From: Streptomyces sp. NRRL WC-3626
GTDB lineage: Bacteria > Actinomycetota > Actinomycetes > Streptomycetales > Streptomycetaceae
Reading direction: 5' to 3'
NCBI RefSeq assembly: GCF_000718785.1
Contig: NZ_JOCA01000004.1
Span: forward strand, 62,001 to 126,000
DNA: 64,000 nucleotides
Under the pieces are notes generated by a model that saw nothing but the letters and a program-made list of their open reading frames with translations, was not told the DNA's origin and made no database searches. This document shows, in pieces, positions 51,034-58,885 of this stretch (within the stretch, counting starts at the first letter, position 1; the number at the start of each line of letters is the position of its first letter). Both the position numbers and the translations under genes were made by a program.

Positions 51034-51723
51034 TCAGTCCTGCTCCGGGTCCTCCCCCTCCACCAGCCGTTCCGCGATGTCGTCGGCCCACGCCTGGGCC
51101 CAGCGGCGGAGCTCCGCGATCCCGGGGCCGTCCAGCCCGTGCACCCGGAACCCCGAGTCGTCGAGCCACTCCGTACCGGCCAGCCGGGACTGCAGCTCGG
51201 TGAGGTCGAAGGTGTCGGGGGCGTGACGGCGCCCGAGTTCCTCCAGCTCCGGGTGGCTCCAGCGGTGGGCGGCGGCGTGTACGTCGACCAGGTCACGGGG
51301 CAGTCCGCGATCGGCCAGCGCCCGTACCGTCGTCCCGACGAGGTCCTCCAGGGACAGCACCGGACCGGCGTCCGTGCGGACCGCCGGACGCCACAGCGCC
51401 TCCTTGCGCAGGTCGACCCGCCACCGCGCGCCGGACGCGGGATCACCGACGACCAGCCGGGCGGCCAGCGGATCCGCGTCGGGCCCGTCGACCGCCCACC
51501 CGCGCTCCGCCAGACCGGCCCCCACCGCGCCGGCGATCTCCGCCATGGCCGCGGGATGCTCGGTGACCAGGTCCACACCCCCGCTGCGCCGGGCCGCCAC
51601 CAGCCCGTGCGCCCGTACGGCGTCACCTCCGGCCAGCAGCAGGCCGTACGGCTCCCCGGCGGAGAGCAGCCCGGCCACCAGCCGCTCGTGTACGGCGTCC
51701 TCGCCGGCGGAGGGTGATCCCAT
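51034..51723 (-). CDS. AbiEii-like nucleotidyltransferase-fold protein
   Basis: 229 residues. The N-terminal half shows LLLAGGDAVRAHGLVAARRSGGVDLVTEH (key parts GG32-33, R45, D51), the pattern of MNT-fold enzymes of the AbiEii/COG2253 type: GG-x-A..hG..R.S.DiDL. The second Asp of the usual D-x-D is not present right after D51 (D-L-V), so catalysis is doubtful. Then come LSLEDLVGTTVRALADRGLPRDLVDV, typical of the family's middle, and an acidic C-terminus. AbiEii enzymes transfer nucleotides to RNA and act as toxins. The gene converges with the operon (31 bp between stops), and no antitoxin (AbiEi) is next to it. Confidence 0.7.
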   Translation of the reverse strand: MGSPSAGEDAVHERLVAGLLSAGEPYGLLLAGGDAVRAHGLVAARRSGGVDLVTEHPAAMAEIAGAVGAGLAERGWAVDGPDADPLAARLVVGDPASGARWRVDLRKEALWRPAVRTDAGPVLSLEDLVGTTVRALADRGLPRDLVDVHAAAHRWSHPELEELGRRHAPDTFDLTELQSRLAGTEWLDDSGFRVHGLDGPGIAELRRWAQAWADDIAERLVEGEDPEQD

Positions 51724-51756
51724 GCCCCGATTATCGCGCCGGGAGCCGTCCGGAGG

Positions 51757-53130
51757 TCACCGCGCCGTCACGGTCCGCTGCTTCTCCTCCGAGAGGGCCG
51801 CCACCCGGGCCCGCCGGGTGCGCGGCCCGAAGACGGCCAGGACGATCGCCCCGGCCAGCCAGGTCCCGGCGATGAAGAAGAAGACACTGCGGTAGCCGTT
51901 GCTCTGGTAGAGCGCCGCGACGATCAGCGGACCGGCGGCGTTCGACAGCCGGCCCAGACCGTAGGAGACGCCGGTTCCCAGCGAGCGGGCGCGGGTGTCG
52001 AACAGCTCGGGGGAGTAGGCGTAGGCGAGGGCCGTGTAGCCGCGCTCGAACATGTTGACCAGGAAGCCGAAGACGATGATCAGCACCGGGTTGAAGGTCA
52101 GCCCGTACAGCAGTCCGCACAGCGCGATGACCGTGCCGAACACGGCCAGGCTCCACTTGCGTTCGAAACGGTCGGTGACCAGCGACGCGAGATACGAGCC
52201 CAGGGGCGCGCCGACGGTGGTGAGCGCCACGTAGAACACGGACTTCTCGACGCTGAAGCCCTCCTTGGCGAGCAGCGTGGGCGCCCAGCTGGAGTAGCCG
52301 AAGAAGCCGACGGTCTGCGTCACCCACAGCACCGTGAGCAGCAGGGTGGGGAGCAGGTACTTCTTCTGCAGCAGCAGGCGTACCGGCGTGCGGGTCGACG
52401 GGGTCTCCTCCACCGGGGGCGCCGGCTCGGGCAGCGGGCCCTTCTCCGCGGCGACGCTCGCCTCGATCTCCCGCAGCACCTCGTCGGCCTTGCCGTGCTC
52501 GCCCCGGCTCTCGTACCAGCGCGGCGACTCCTTCAGCCGCTTGGTGAAGAACACCAGCAGGATGCCGAGCGAGCCCCACAGGTAGACCAGCCGCCACGAC
52601 CAGTCGCTCAGGGGCACGACCGCGCTGGCGATGAGGTTGGTGGCCGGGGTGCCGCAGATGCCGATGACGATGGCGTACGCCTGGAACTTGCCGCGCACGG
52701 CGGCCGGGTACATCTCGTTGACGTAGATGACGGCGACGACGGTCATCGCCGCCAGACCCGCCGAGGTCAGTACGCGGAGCACGCCCAGCGACACGATGTC
52801 CCAGGAGAACACCGACGCGAACGAGAAGGCGCCGAACCACACGGTGGTCAGCATCAGCGTCCGTTTGCGGCCCCACCGGTCGGCCATCGCACCGGCGACG
52901 ACCGAGCCGAGGAACATGCCGACGAACGACAGCGAGGTCACGTAGGCGATCTGGTCGATGGTGACGCCCCACAGCCGGATCAGCTTGGGCGCGGTCGTCG
53001 CGAAGGTGTTGATGTCCGCGAACTCGAAGAAGTAGGCGAAGGACACGGCCACCAGGGTGACCTTGTGGAAGCGGCCGATCGGCAGCCGGTCGAGCCGGTT
53101 CAGCGCGTTGGCGTGGGTGAGTTGCCCCAT
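51757..53130 (-). CDS. MFS transporter, aromatic-acid:H+ symporter-like
   Basis: 457 residues with 12 hydrophobic helices. The signature GAMADRWGRKRTLMLTT is after TM2 and YVNEMYPAAVRGKFQAYA before TM5, a form seen in sugar- and aromatic-acid-carrying branches (SP/AAHS). The second-half copy reads LVTDRFERKWSLAVFG and YSPELFDTRARSLGTGVSYG. The large middle loop (about 215-255) is acidic and Pro-rich. It lies 3 bp after the LigI-like gene on the same strand, so it is probably part of an operon for uptake of an aromatic acid or dicarboxylate that the upstream enzymes treat. Substrate is inferred only. Confidence 0.88.
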   Translation of the reverse strand: MGQLTHANALNRLDRLPIGRFHKVTLVAVSFAYFFEFADINTFATTAPKLIRLWGVTIDQIAYVTSLSFVGMFLGSVVAGAMADRWGRKRTLMLTTVWFGAFSFASVFSWDIVSLGVLRVLTSAGLAAMTVVAVIYVNEMYPAAVRGKFQAYAIVIGICGTPATNLIASAVVPLSDWSWRLVYLWGSLGILLVFFTKRLKESPRWYESRGEHGKADEVLREIEASVAAEKGPLPEPAPPVEETPSTRTPVRLLLQKKYLLPTLLLTVLWVTQTVGFFGYSSWAPTLLAKEGFSVEKSVFYVALTTVGAPLGSYLASLVTDRFERKWSLAVFGTVIALCGLLYGLTFNPVLIIVFGFLVNMFERGYTALAYAYSPELFDTRARSLGTGVSYGLGRLSNAAGPLIVAALYQSNGYRSVFFFIAGTWLAGAIVLAVFGPRTRRARVAALSEEKQRTVTAR

Positions 53131-53133
53131 GGT

Positions 53134-54054
53134 TCAGATCTCCTCGCCGGGCCAGTACAGCTTCATCGGGTTGTCGACCAGCAACTTGTGCCGCTGGTCC
53201 GCCGTGACCGCGATCCGCGGCACGTAGTCGACCAGGAGGCCGTCGTCGGGCATGTGGTCGGTGAGGTTGGGGTGGGGCCAGTCGGTGCCCCACAGCACCC
53301 GGTCGGGGAACTCCTCCACGACGCGGTGGCCGAAGGGGACGACGTCCGCGTACGGGTGCGGTTCGCCGTCCAGGGCGGCGGGCCCGGTCACGCTGAGGCG
53401 TTCGGGGCACGTCACCTTGACCCAGACGTCACCGGTGCCGACGAAGCGCAGGAAGCGGGAGAACTCCGGGCCGTCCGCCGGACGGGTCACATCGGGGCGG
53501 CCCATGTGGTCCACCACCAGGGGGGTAGGCAGCGAGGTGAAGAAGTCCTCCAGGTCCGGCAGATCGGCGCTCTCGAAGTAGAGGACGACGTGCCAGCCCA
53601 GCGGGGCGACCTTCTCCGCGACGGTCCGCAGGCCGTCTCGGGGCGAGGCGTCCACCAGCCGCCGTACGAAGTTGAACCGCACCCCGCGCACACCCGCCGC
53701 GTGCAGATCGAGCAACTCGCCCTCGGTGACGTCCGGCCGGACGGAGGCGACCCCGCGCGCCCGGCCGCCGGCCGCCCGTACGGCGTCCACCATCGCGGAG
53801 TTGTCGGTGCCGTGGCAGGTGGCCTGCACGATCACCGTGCGGGCGATGCCCAAGTGGTCACGCAGACGGAACAGTTGGTCCTTTCCGGCGTCGCAGGGCG
53901 TGTACTTGCGCTGCGGGGCGAAGGGGAACTCGGCCTGGGGGCCGAAGACATGACAGTGGGCGTCGACGGTGCCGGCCGGGAGCCGGAAGACGGGCTCGGA
54001 CGGGCCGGGGTGCCAGTCGAGCCAGCCCGGGGTCTTGGGGGAGGCGGTGGGCAT
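53134..54054 (-). CDS. 2-pyrone-4,6-dicarboxylate lactonase-like amidohydrolase (LigI-like)
   Basis: 306 residues, TIM-barrel amidohydrolase. The opening GTVDAHCHVFGPQAEFPFAP then QRKYTPCDA is distinctive of PDC lactonase (DAHCH.FGP...FPyAp.r.YtP.dA). Further conserved parts are RGVRFNFVRR, VVDHMGRPD and VLWGTDWPHPN (with catalytic Asp). The enzyme opens 2-pyrone-4,6-dicarboxylate to 4-oxalomesaconate in protocatechuate 4,5-cleavage. It precedes the MFS gene by 3 bp and follows the LigJ-like gene by 52 bp. The ring-cleaving dioxygenase is not in this window. A related lactone could be the true substrate. Confidence 0.83.
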   Translation of the reverse strand: MPTASPKTPGWLDWHPGPSEPVFRLPAGTVDAHCHVFGPQAEFPFAPQRKYTPCDAGKDQLFRLRDHLGIARTVIVQATCHGTDNSAMVDAVRAAGGRARGVASVRPDVTEGELLDLHAAGVRGVRFNFVRRLVDASPRDGLRTVAEKVAPLGWHVVLYFESADLPDLEDFFTSLPTPLVVDHMGRPDVTRPADGPEFSRFLRFVGTGDVWVKVTCPERLSVTGPAALDGEPHPYADVVPFGHRVVEEFPDRVLWGTDWPHPNLTDHMPDDGLLVDYVPRIAVTADQRHKLLVDNPMKLYWPGEEI

Positions 54055-54106
54055 GGGTCTCCTCGGGGAAGGGGAAACGGGGCGGGGACGAGGGCCTTGG
54101 TGCCGC

Positions 54107-55132
54107 TCAGCGGCCCTGGCGCTTCAACAGCGCGTCCAGGCGCGGGTACACGGCGCGGGCGTTGTGCTCCTGGACGGCGGCCAGGTCGGCGGCGGACAGC
54201 CCGGCCGCCTCGGTGTAGCGGCGGGTGTCGTCGAAGTGGTGGCCGCTGCACGGGTCGATGTCGCGGACGGCGCCGACCATCTCCGACGCGAAGAGGATGT
54301 TCCGGGCCGGCAGGACGTCGAACAGGAGGTCCGCGCCCGGCTGGTGGTACACGCAGGTGTCGAAGAAGACGTTGCCCAGGACGTGCTCCTCCAGCGGCGG
54401 CTTGCCGAGCGCCATCGCCAGGCCCCGGAACCGGCCCCAGTGGTAGGGCACCGCGCCGCCGCCGTGCGGGATCACCAGGCGCAGGTCCGGGAAGTCGGCG
54501 AACAGATCACCCTGGACGAGCTGCATGAACGCCGTGGTGTCGGCGTTGAGGTAGTGCGCGCCGGTGGTGTGGAAGGCGGGGTTCACGCTGGTGCTGACGT
54601 GGATCATCGCCGGGATGCCGTACTCGGCCATCTTCTCGCAGACCGGGTACCAGGAGTGGTCGGTGAGCGGCGGGGCGGTCCAGTGGCCGCCGGACGGGTC
54701 GGGGTTCAGGTTGACCGCGACGGCGCCGTACTCCTCGACACAGCGCACCAGTTCGGGGATGCAGGTGGCGGGGTCGACTCCGGGCGACTGCGGGAGCATC
54801 GCGGCGGTGACGAAGCGCTCCGGGTACAACAGGCTGACGCGGTGGCAGAGTTCGTTGCAGATCGCGGCCCACTCGGCGGAGGTCCGGAAGTCGCCGACGT
54901 GGTGCGCCATGAAGGAGGCGCGGGGTGAGAAGACCGTCAGGTCGATGCCGCGTTCGTCCATCAGCCGCAGCTGGTTCGCCTCGATCGTCTCGCGCAGTTC
55001 GTCGTCGCCGATCCGCAGGCCGGAGCGGGACGGGGCGAGTGCGGGGTCGGCGAGCCCGGCGATCTGCCGGTCCCGCCAGGCGGCCAGGGCCGGCGGGGCG
55101 GTCGTGTAGTGGCCGTGACAGTCGATGATCAT
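54107..55132 (-). CDS. 4-oxalomesaconate hydratase-like amidohydrolase (LigJ/GalB-type)
   Basis: 341 residues from ATG 55132; AGGAAG 6 nt upstream. Metal-binding signature MIIDCHGHYTTAPPAL at the N-terminus (H-x-H as H6/H8), then RLMDERGIDLTVFSPRASFM, HVSTSVNP, VIPHGGGAVPYHWGRFRG and FASEMVGAVRDIDP. These match amidohydrolase-2 members of the LigJ class, which hydrate 4-oxalomesaconate to 4-carboxy-4-hydroxy-2-oxoadipate. First gene of a three-gene minus-strand operon with the lactonase-like and transporter genes. The next step, an aldolase, is absent from the window, so the route is partial here. Divergent from a two-component system (209 bp). Confidence 0.83.
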   Translation of the reverse strand: MIIDCHGHYTTAPPALAAWRDRQIAGLADPALAPSRSGLRIGDDELRETIEANQLRLMDERGIDLTVFSPRASFMAHHVGDFRTSAEWAAICNELCHRVSLLYPERFVTAAMLPQSPGVDPATCIPELVRCVEEYGAVAVNLNPDPSGGHWTAPPLTDHSWYPVCEKMAEYGIPAMIHVSTSVNPAFHTTGAHYLNADTTAFMQLVQGDLFADFPDLRLVIPHGGGAVPYHWGRFRGLAMALGKPPLEEHVLGNVFFDTCVYHQPGADLLFDVLPARNILFASEMVGAVRDIDPCSGHHFDDTRRYTEAAGLSAADLAAVQEHNARAVYPRLDALLKRQGR

Positions 55133-55220
55133 GGCTGCTTCCTCTGCTCCGGTACGTCGTCCTCGACCGCTGCAGCCTGGATCCGCCGGTCGGGGCGCGG
55201 GGAGACGACCGGGCACAGAA

Positions 55221-55236
55221 CTAACCTCCCCTTAAC
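55221..55236. promoter_or_regulatory. 11-bp-spaced direct repeat, candidate response-regulator site
   Basis: ctaac (55221-55225) and ttaac (55232-55236) are spaced 11 bp, one helical turn, in the divergent region between the LigJ-like operon and the response regulator. OmpR/PhoB-type regulators bind such tandem half-sites. It is an AT-rich island in GC-rich sequence. Confidence 0.42.
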
Positions 55237-55340
55237 ATTCCGGCCCCGGGCGCCCCGGCCGCCCGCCGGGACCACCGCCGGGCGTGGTCTACATTCGGAA
55301 CCGGAGACTCCGCGACGAGGCCGCAGGGAGGTGAGCGGGG

Positions 55341-56003
55341 ATGCAGATACTGCTGGCCGAGGACGACGACGGGGTGGCCGCGGCCCTCGTCGAGGTCCTC
55401 TACGACCACGGCCACGACACCCGCCGGGTCCGCCACGGCAGGGACGTCCTGACCTACCACCGCAGCGCCGACCTGCTCCTTCTCGACCTCGGCCTGCCCG
55501 ATGCCGACGGCCTGGACGTGCTGCGCGGACTGCGCGCGGTGAGCGACCTCTCCGTGCTGATCCTCACCGCGCGCGGCGACGAGCGCTCCGTGGTGCGCGG
55601 CCTGCGCCTCGGGGCCGACGACTACCTGGTCAAGCCGGTACGCCTCACCGAGCTGCTGGCCCGTATCGAGGCCGTCACCCGGCGCACCGCGCCCCGCCCC
55701 GCCGCCCCCGCCGCGCGCACGGTCCGCGCCGGTGACGTCGAGGTCGACCTCGACGCCCGCCGGGTCCGGGTGGACGGCGCCGAGGTCGATCTGACCGCGA
55801 AGGAGTTCGACGTCCTCGCCGCCCTGGCCGCACGGGCCGGTACGGCCGTCAGCCGGGAGCAGCTCCTGGACGAGGTGTGGGGCGACGCCCACCACGCCGT
55901 GTCCCGCTCCCTCGACGTCCACCTCACCCAGCTGCGCGCCAAGCTGGGCCGCCCCGGCCCGCTCACCACGATCCGCGGCTTCGGCTACCGCTTCGGGGAC
56001 TGA
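55341..56003 (+). CDS. OmpR-family response regulator
   Basis: 220 residues. Receiver domain (1-115) with acidic pocket EDDDG, phosphoacceptor D49 (LLLLDLGLPDADG), switch Thr in LILTARGDERS and Lys in DDYLVKPVR. The C-terminal winged helix (125-220) has the pattern VDLTAKEFDVLAALAARAGT, SRSLDVHLTQLRAKLG and TIRGFGYRF. ATG 55341 is preceded by GGGAGG and GCGGGG. It is followed after 11 bp by its probable kinase and then by a TAXI-type receptor, so the three are one operon. The arrangement is like TctD-TctE-receptor systems for tricarboxylates. Confidence 0.95.
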   Translation: MQILLAEDDDGVAAALVEVLYDHGHDTRRVRHGRDVLTYHRSADLLLLDLGLPDADGLDVLRGLRAVSDLSVLILTARGDERSVVRGLRLGADDYLVKPVRLTELLARIEAVTRRTAPRPAAPAARTVRAGDVEVDLDARRVRVDGAEVDLTAKEFDVLAALAARAGTAVSREQLLDEVWGDAHHAVSRSLDVHLTQLRAKLGRPGPLTTIRGFGYRFGD

Positions 56004-56014
56004 GGGACCGGCGC

Positions 56015-57427
56015 GTGCGTACCCGGGTCCAGACCGTGCTGCTGGTGTTCGGCATCCTCGTGGTCGCCGCGTTCGCCGTGCCGCTGCTGCTGTTCACCGC
56101 CTCCGACCGCACCCAGCAGCTCGTCCTCGCCCGCAGCTCCGCCCTCGACCGCTTCGCCTCCCTCATGGACCAGGCCGCGGCGACCGGCGACACCTCCGCG
56201 GTCGTCGCCGAGGCCCGCCGCTACACCGAGCTCTACGGCGAACCGCTGGTCGTCACCGACGTCCGCCGGGTCCCCGTGGTCCAGACCGGCGGCATGCGGG
56301 CCGCCGACCCCGGCGTCGCCCCGCTGATCGACGCGGCCCTGCGCAACCAGACCGCCCATCCCCAGGGCCCCCTGCGCCCCTGGTCGCACGGTCACCGCAC
56401 GTTCGCCGAGCCCGCGGGCACCGGCACCCGGGTCACCGGGGCCGTCGTCATGCGCGCGTCGGTGGAGACCGCCGCCCGGGACATCGCCCGCCGCTGGGCC
56501 GCCGTACTGGCCGGCACGGCCCTGGTCGCCCTCGCCTGCACGGCCCTCGCCCGCACCGCCACCCGCTGGGTGGTCAGCCCGCTGCGCCGGCTCGACCGGG
56601 CCGTGGGCCAGCTCGCCGCCGGGCTGCCGCCCGAGCAGACCAGCGCCGGGGGCCCGCCGGAGCTGCGCCAGCTGGCCACCGGCTTCAACCGGATGGCGGG
56701 CACCGTCACGGCGGCCCTGGAGCAGCAGCGCAGGCTCGTCGCCGACACCTCCCACCAGATGCGCAACCCCATGGCCGCCCTCCGGCTCCGTGTGGACGCC
56801 CTGCACACCCATCTGCCCCCCTCCGCCGACCGCACGTACAACGGCGTCACCGGCGAGCTCGACCGGCTGGAGACCCTCCTCGACGACATGCTGGCCCTCG
56901 CCACCGCGGAGCACCGGGCCGGGGAGCTGACGGTGACCGACGGCACGGACGCCCGGTGCGACGCGGCCGAGGTCGCCCTCGCCCAGCACCGGCGGTGGCA
57001 GCCGGTCGCCCACCGCGCCGGACTCCGCCTCACCACCGACGTCCCCGCCGGCCCGCTCCCGGCCGCCTGCACCGGCCACGAACTCGCCCAGATCACGGAC
57101 ATCCTCCTGGACAACGCCATCAAGTACGCGGACGGCCCCGGCGGGAGCGTCAGGCTCGACTGTGCTGTCGAGGGCCCCCGCGTGGTGCTCACGGTCACGG
57201 ACGACGGCCTCGGCCTGGACCCGGACGAGCTCGCCCAGGCCACCACCCGCTTCTGGCGCTCGACCCGGCGGACCGGTACGACGACCGGTACGGGACTGGG
57301 GCTGGCGATCGCCGAGCAACTCCTCACCGGACGCGGCGGCCGGCTGGAACTCGGGCCCGCGCTCCCCCGGGGACTGCGGGCGAGGGCGGTCGTACCACGC
57401 CCCTCGGAGACGGGCGGCACGCCGTGA
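56015..57427 (+). CDS. Membrane sensor histidine kinase (TctE-like)
   Basis: 470 residues from GTG 56015 (GAGGGA 8 nt upstream; an in-frame overlap to 55877 is inside the previous gene). Two membrane helices at about 7-27 and 165-185 enclose an external sensor segment of ~135 residues. A HAMP-like linker (about 186-235) is followed by the H-box LVADTSHQMRNPMAALRLRV (H247), N-box DILLDNAIKYADG, G1 DDGLGLDPDEL and G2 GTGLGLAIAEQLL. Its stop overlaps the next start by 4 bp. It should phosphorylate the response regulator just upstream. The ligand may reach it through the co-encoded binding protein. Confidence 0.95.
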   Translation: MRTRVQTVLLVFGILVVAAFAVPLLLFTASDRTQQLVLARSSALDRFASLMDQAAATGDTSAVVAEARRYTELYGEPLVVTDVRRVPVVQTGGMRAADPGVAPLIDAALRNQTAHPQGPLRPWSHGHRTFAEPAGTGTRVTGAVVMRASVETAARDIARRWAAVLAGTALVALACTALARTATRWVVSPLRRLDRAVGQLAAGLPPEQTSAGGPPELRQLATGFNRMAGTVTAALEQQRRLVADTSHQMRNPMAALRLRVDALHTHLPPSADRTYNGVTGELDRLETLLDDMLALATAEHRAGELTVTDGTDARCDAAEVALAQHRRWQPVAHRAGLRLTTDVPAGPLPAACTGHELAQITDILLDNAIKYADGPGGSVRLDCAVEGPRVVLTVTDDGLGLDPDELAQATTRFWRSTRRTGTTTGTGLGLAIAEQLLTGRGGRLELGPALPRGLRARAVVPRPSETGGTP

Positions 57428-58416
57428 CCGGGCTCCCCGGCCGCCGTACCGTACTGCGTACGGCCGTGGGCTCGGCGGCCGCCGTCGCCCTCGGCGGCGC
57501 ACTCGCCGCCGACGCCTCCCGGCAGGACCCCGGACCGGGTGGCGTGCTGCGCCTGGCGACCGGTGAACCCACGGCGTTCTACGCGGCCTTCGGCCGGCTC
57601 CTCGCCGCCGAGATCGAACGCGCCCACCCCCGGCTGAGCTGCCGTGTCCGCACCACGGCGGGCAGCATCGCCAACATCGAACTGCTCCGGGACGGCCGGG
57701 CCGACCTCGCGCTCGTCCTCACCGACACCGCGCGCGCCGCCCGGGGCGACGGCCTCTTCGAGCGCCCGGTGCCGGTGCGCGCGCTCGGCAGGCTCTACGA
57801 GACCTACCTCCAGTTCGCCGTCCGCGCGGACTCCTCCGTGCGGACGGTGGCCGACCTCGCCGGGCACAAGGTGTCCCTCGGTGCCGTCGGATCGGGAGCG
57901 GCCCTCCTCGGCGAACGCGTCCTCGACGCCGCCGGTCTGTCGCCCGGCACCGACGTCCCCGTACTGCACCTGCGTCTCGCGGAGGCGGCCGAGGCGGTAC
58001 GGACCGGCGCCGTCGAGGGGCTGCTGGTGGCCGGCGGTGTCCCCCTGACCACCCTCACCGGCCTCGACGCCGACCCCGGACTGCGGTTCCTGCCGCTGGC
58101 CGGACTGCTGCCCCGGCTCGGCGGCCACGACGGACTGGCCGGCTCGGGACTGGAGGAGGTGCCGTTCCCGCAGGGCGCCTACCGGGGCGCGGGCGGTGTC
58201 GCCACCATCGGCGTGTCCAACCTGCTCGTGTGCCGCCCCGGCCTGGACCCCGCGATCGCCGACGCGGTCACCCGCCTGCTGGTCCTGCGCGCGAGCGCCC
58301 TCGTGCCCGCCCGCGCCGTCGGCGCCCAGTTCCTCGACGTCCGCACCCTGATCGGCACCGGCAGCGTCCCCCTGCACCCCGGCGCGGTCTCGGCCTACCG
58401 CTCGCTGCACGGCTGA
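57424..58416 (+). CDS. TAXI-family TRAP-type solute receptor
   Basis: 330 residues. The N-terminus GRRTVLRTAVGSAAAVALGG has a twin-Arg pair and hydrophobic core, so Tat export is likely. The mature part is a two-lobe binding protein: VLRLATGEPTAFYAAFGRLLA, then TTAGSIANIELLRDGRADLALVLTD, a clear TAXI pattern (G-G...N...l..g..dla...). Usually such receptors serve a TRAP permease, but here no permease gene is next to it; the genes before it are a kinase and response regulator with which it overlaps by 4 bp. That suggests it presents the ligand to the kinase. Ligand class: dicarboxylate, glutamate or aromatic acid, undecided. Confidence 0.9.
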   Translation: MTGLPGRRTVLRTAVGSAAAVALGGALAADASRQDPGPGGVLRLATGEPTAFYAAFGRLLAAEIERAHPRLSCRVRTTAGSIANIELLRDGRADLALVLTDTARAARGDGLFERPVPVRALGRLYETYLQFAVRADSSVRTVADLAGHKVSLGAVGSGAALLGERVLDAAGLSPGTDVPVLHLRLAEAAEAVRTGAVEGLLVAGGVPLTTLTGLDADPGLRFLPLAGLLPRLGGHDGLAGSGLEEVPFPQGAYRGAGGVATIGVSNLLVCRPGLDPAIADAVTRLLVLRASALVPARAVGAQFLDVRTLIGTGSVPLHPGAVSAYRSLHG

Positions 58417-58425
58417 GCACGCCGA

Positions 58426-58458
58426 AGCGGGCCGGCCCCGCTCCGGAACCGGCCCGCT
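58426..58458. terminator. Terminator after the TAXI receptor gene
   Basis: agcgggccgg (58426-58435) and ccggcccgct (58449-58458), 10-bp perfect stem, 13-nt loop, between convergent genes. Confidence 0.7.
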
Positions 58459-58475
58459 CGCGCCTCCACGGGGGT

Positions 58476-58763
58476 CTAACCCCCCACGTACCAGCTGAAC
58501 CCGCCACTGCTGGCGGCGACCGCCAGGAGCACGAGCCACAGGACGATGCCGACGATGCCCAGGACGATGCCGGCCTTCGCCATCCCGTCGCCGCTCTTGG
58601 CCGCCGCCTGGCGCCGGGCGACGGCGCCGAAGACGATCGCGAGGGGGCCGAGGACGATGTTCAGGAAGAACAGGCCGATGATGCCGCAGCACAGGCTCGC
58701 GATCGCCAGGCCGTTGGTGCGCGAGCCGGAGGACGCGGCGGATGAGCTGCCGTAACTCGTCAT
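58476..58763 (-). CDS. DUF4190-domain small membrane protein
   Basis: 95 residues. A Ser-rich head is followed by NGLAIASLCCGIIGLFFLNI, then LGPLAIVFGAVARRQAAAKS and MAKAGIVLGIVGIVLWLVLL, the usual DUF4190 layout of two hydrophobic hairpin helices with the GLAIAS and GKAGIVLG motifs. It stands alone, is probably embedded in the plasma membrane, and has no known task. ATG 58763 is clear. It converges with the receptor gene and ends 17 bp after the terminator. Confidence 0.9.
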   Translation of the reverse strand: MTSYGSSSAASSGSRTNGLAIASLCCGIIGLFFLNIVLGPLAIVFGAVARRQAAAKSGDGMAKAGIVLGIVGIVLWLVLLAVAASSGGFSWYVGG

Positions 58764-58885
58764 TGGATACTCCCGGTTGTCGGTTGCACGGAACGAACGG
58801 ACCGCAGTTTTCCTTTTCTTGACTTGCCTGTTCCGAATGCCCCGTTACCGCGCACCCATGTCGGCCGGCCCCTGAAGCGGATGCG

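Noticed and set aside
45258..51723. Prophage or integrated element carrying the NTPase operon
   Set aside because: No integrase, tRNA attachment site or base-composition shift; flanking genes are ordinary chromosome genes.
52495..54528. 677-codon plus-strand frame over the MFS and LigI-like genes
   Set aside because: A shadow frame made possible by GC bias; no start site or domain, and three coherent genes lie opposite.
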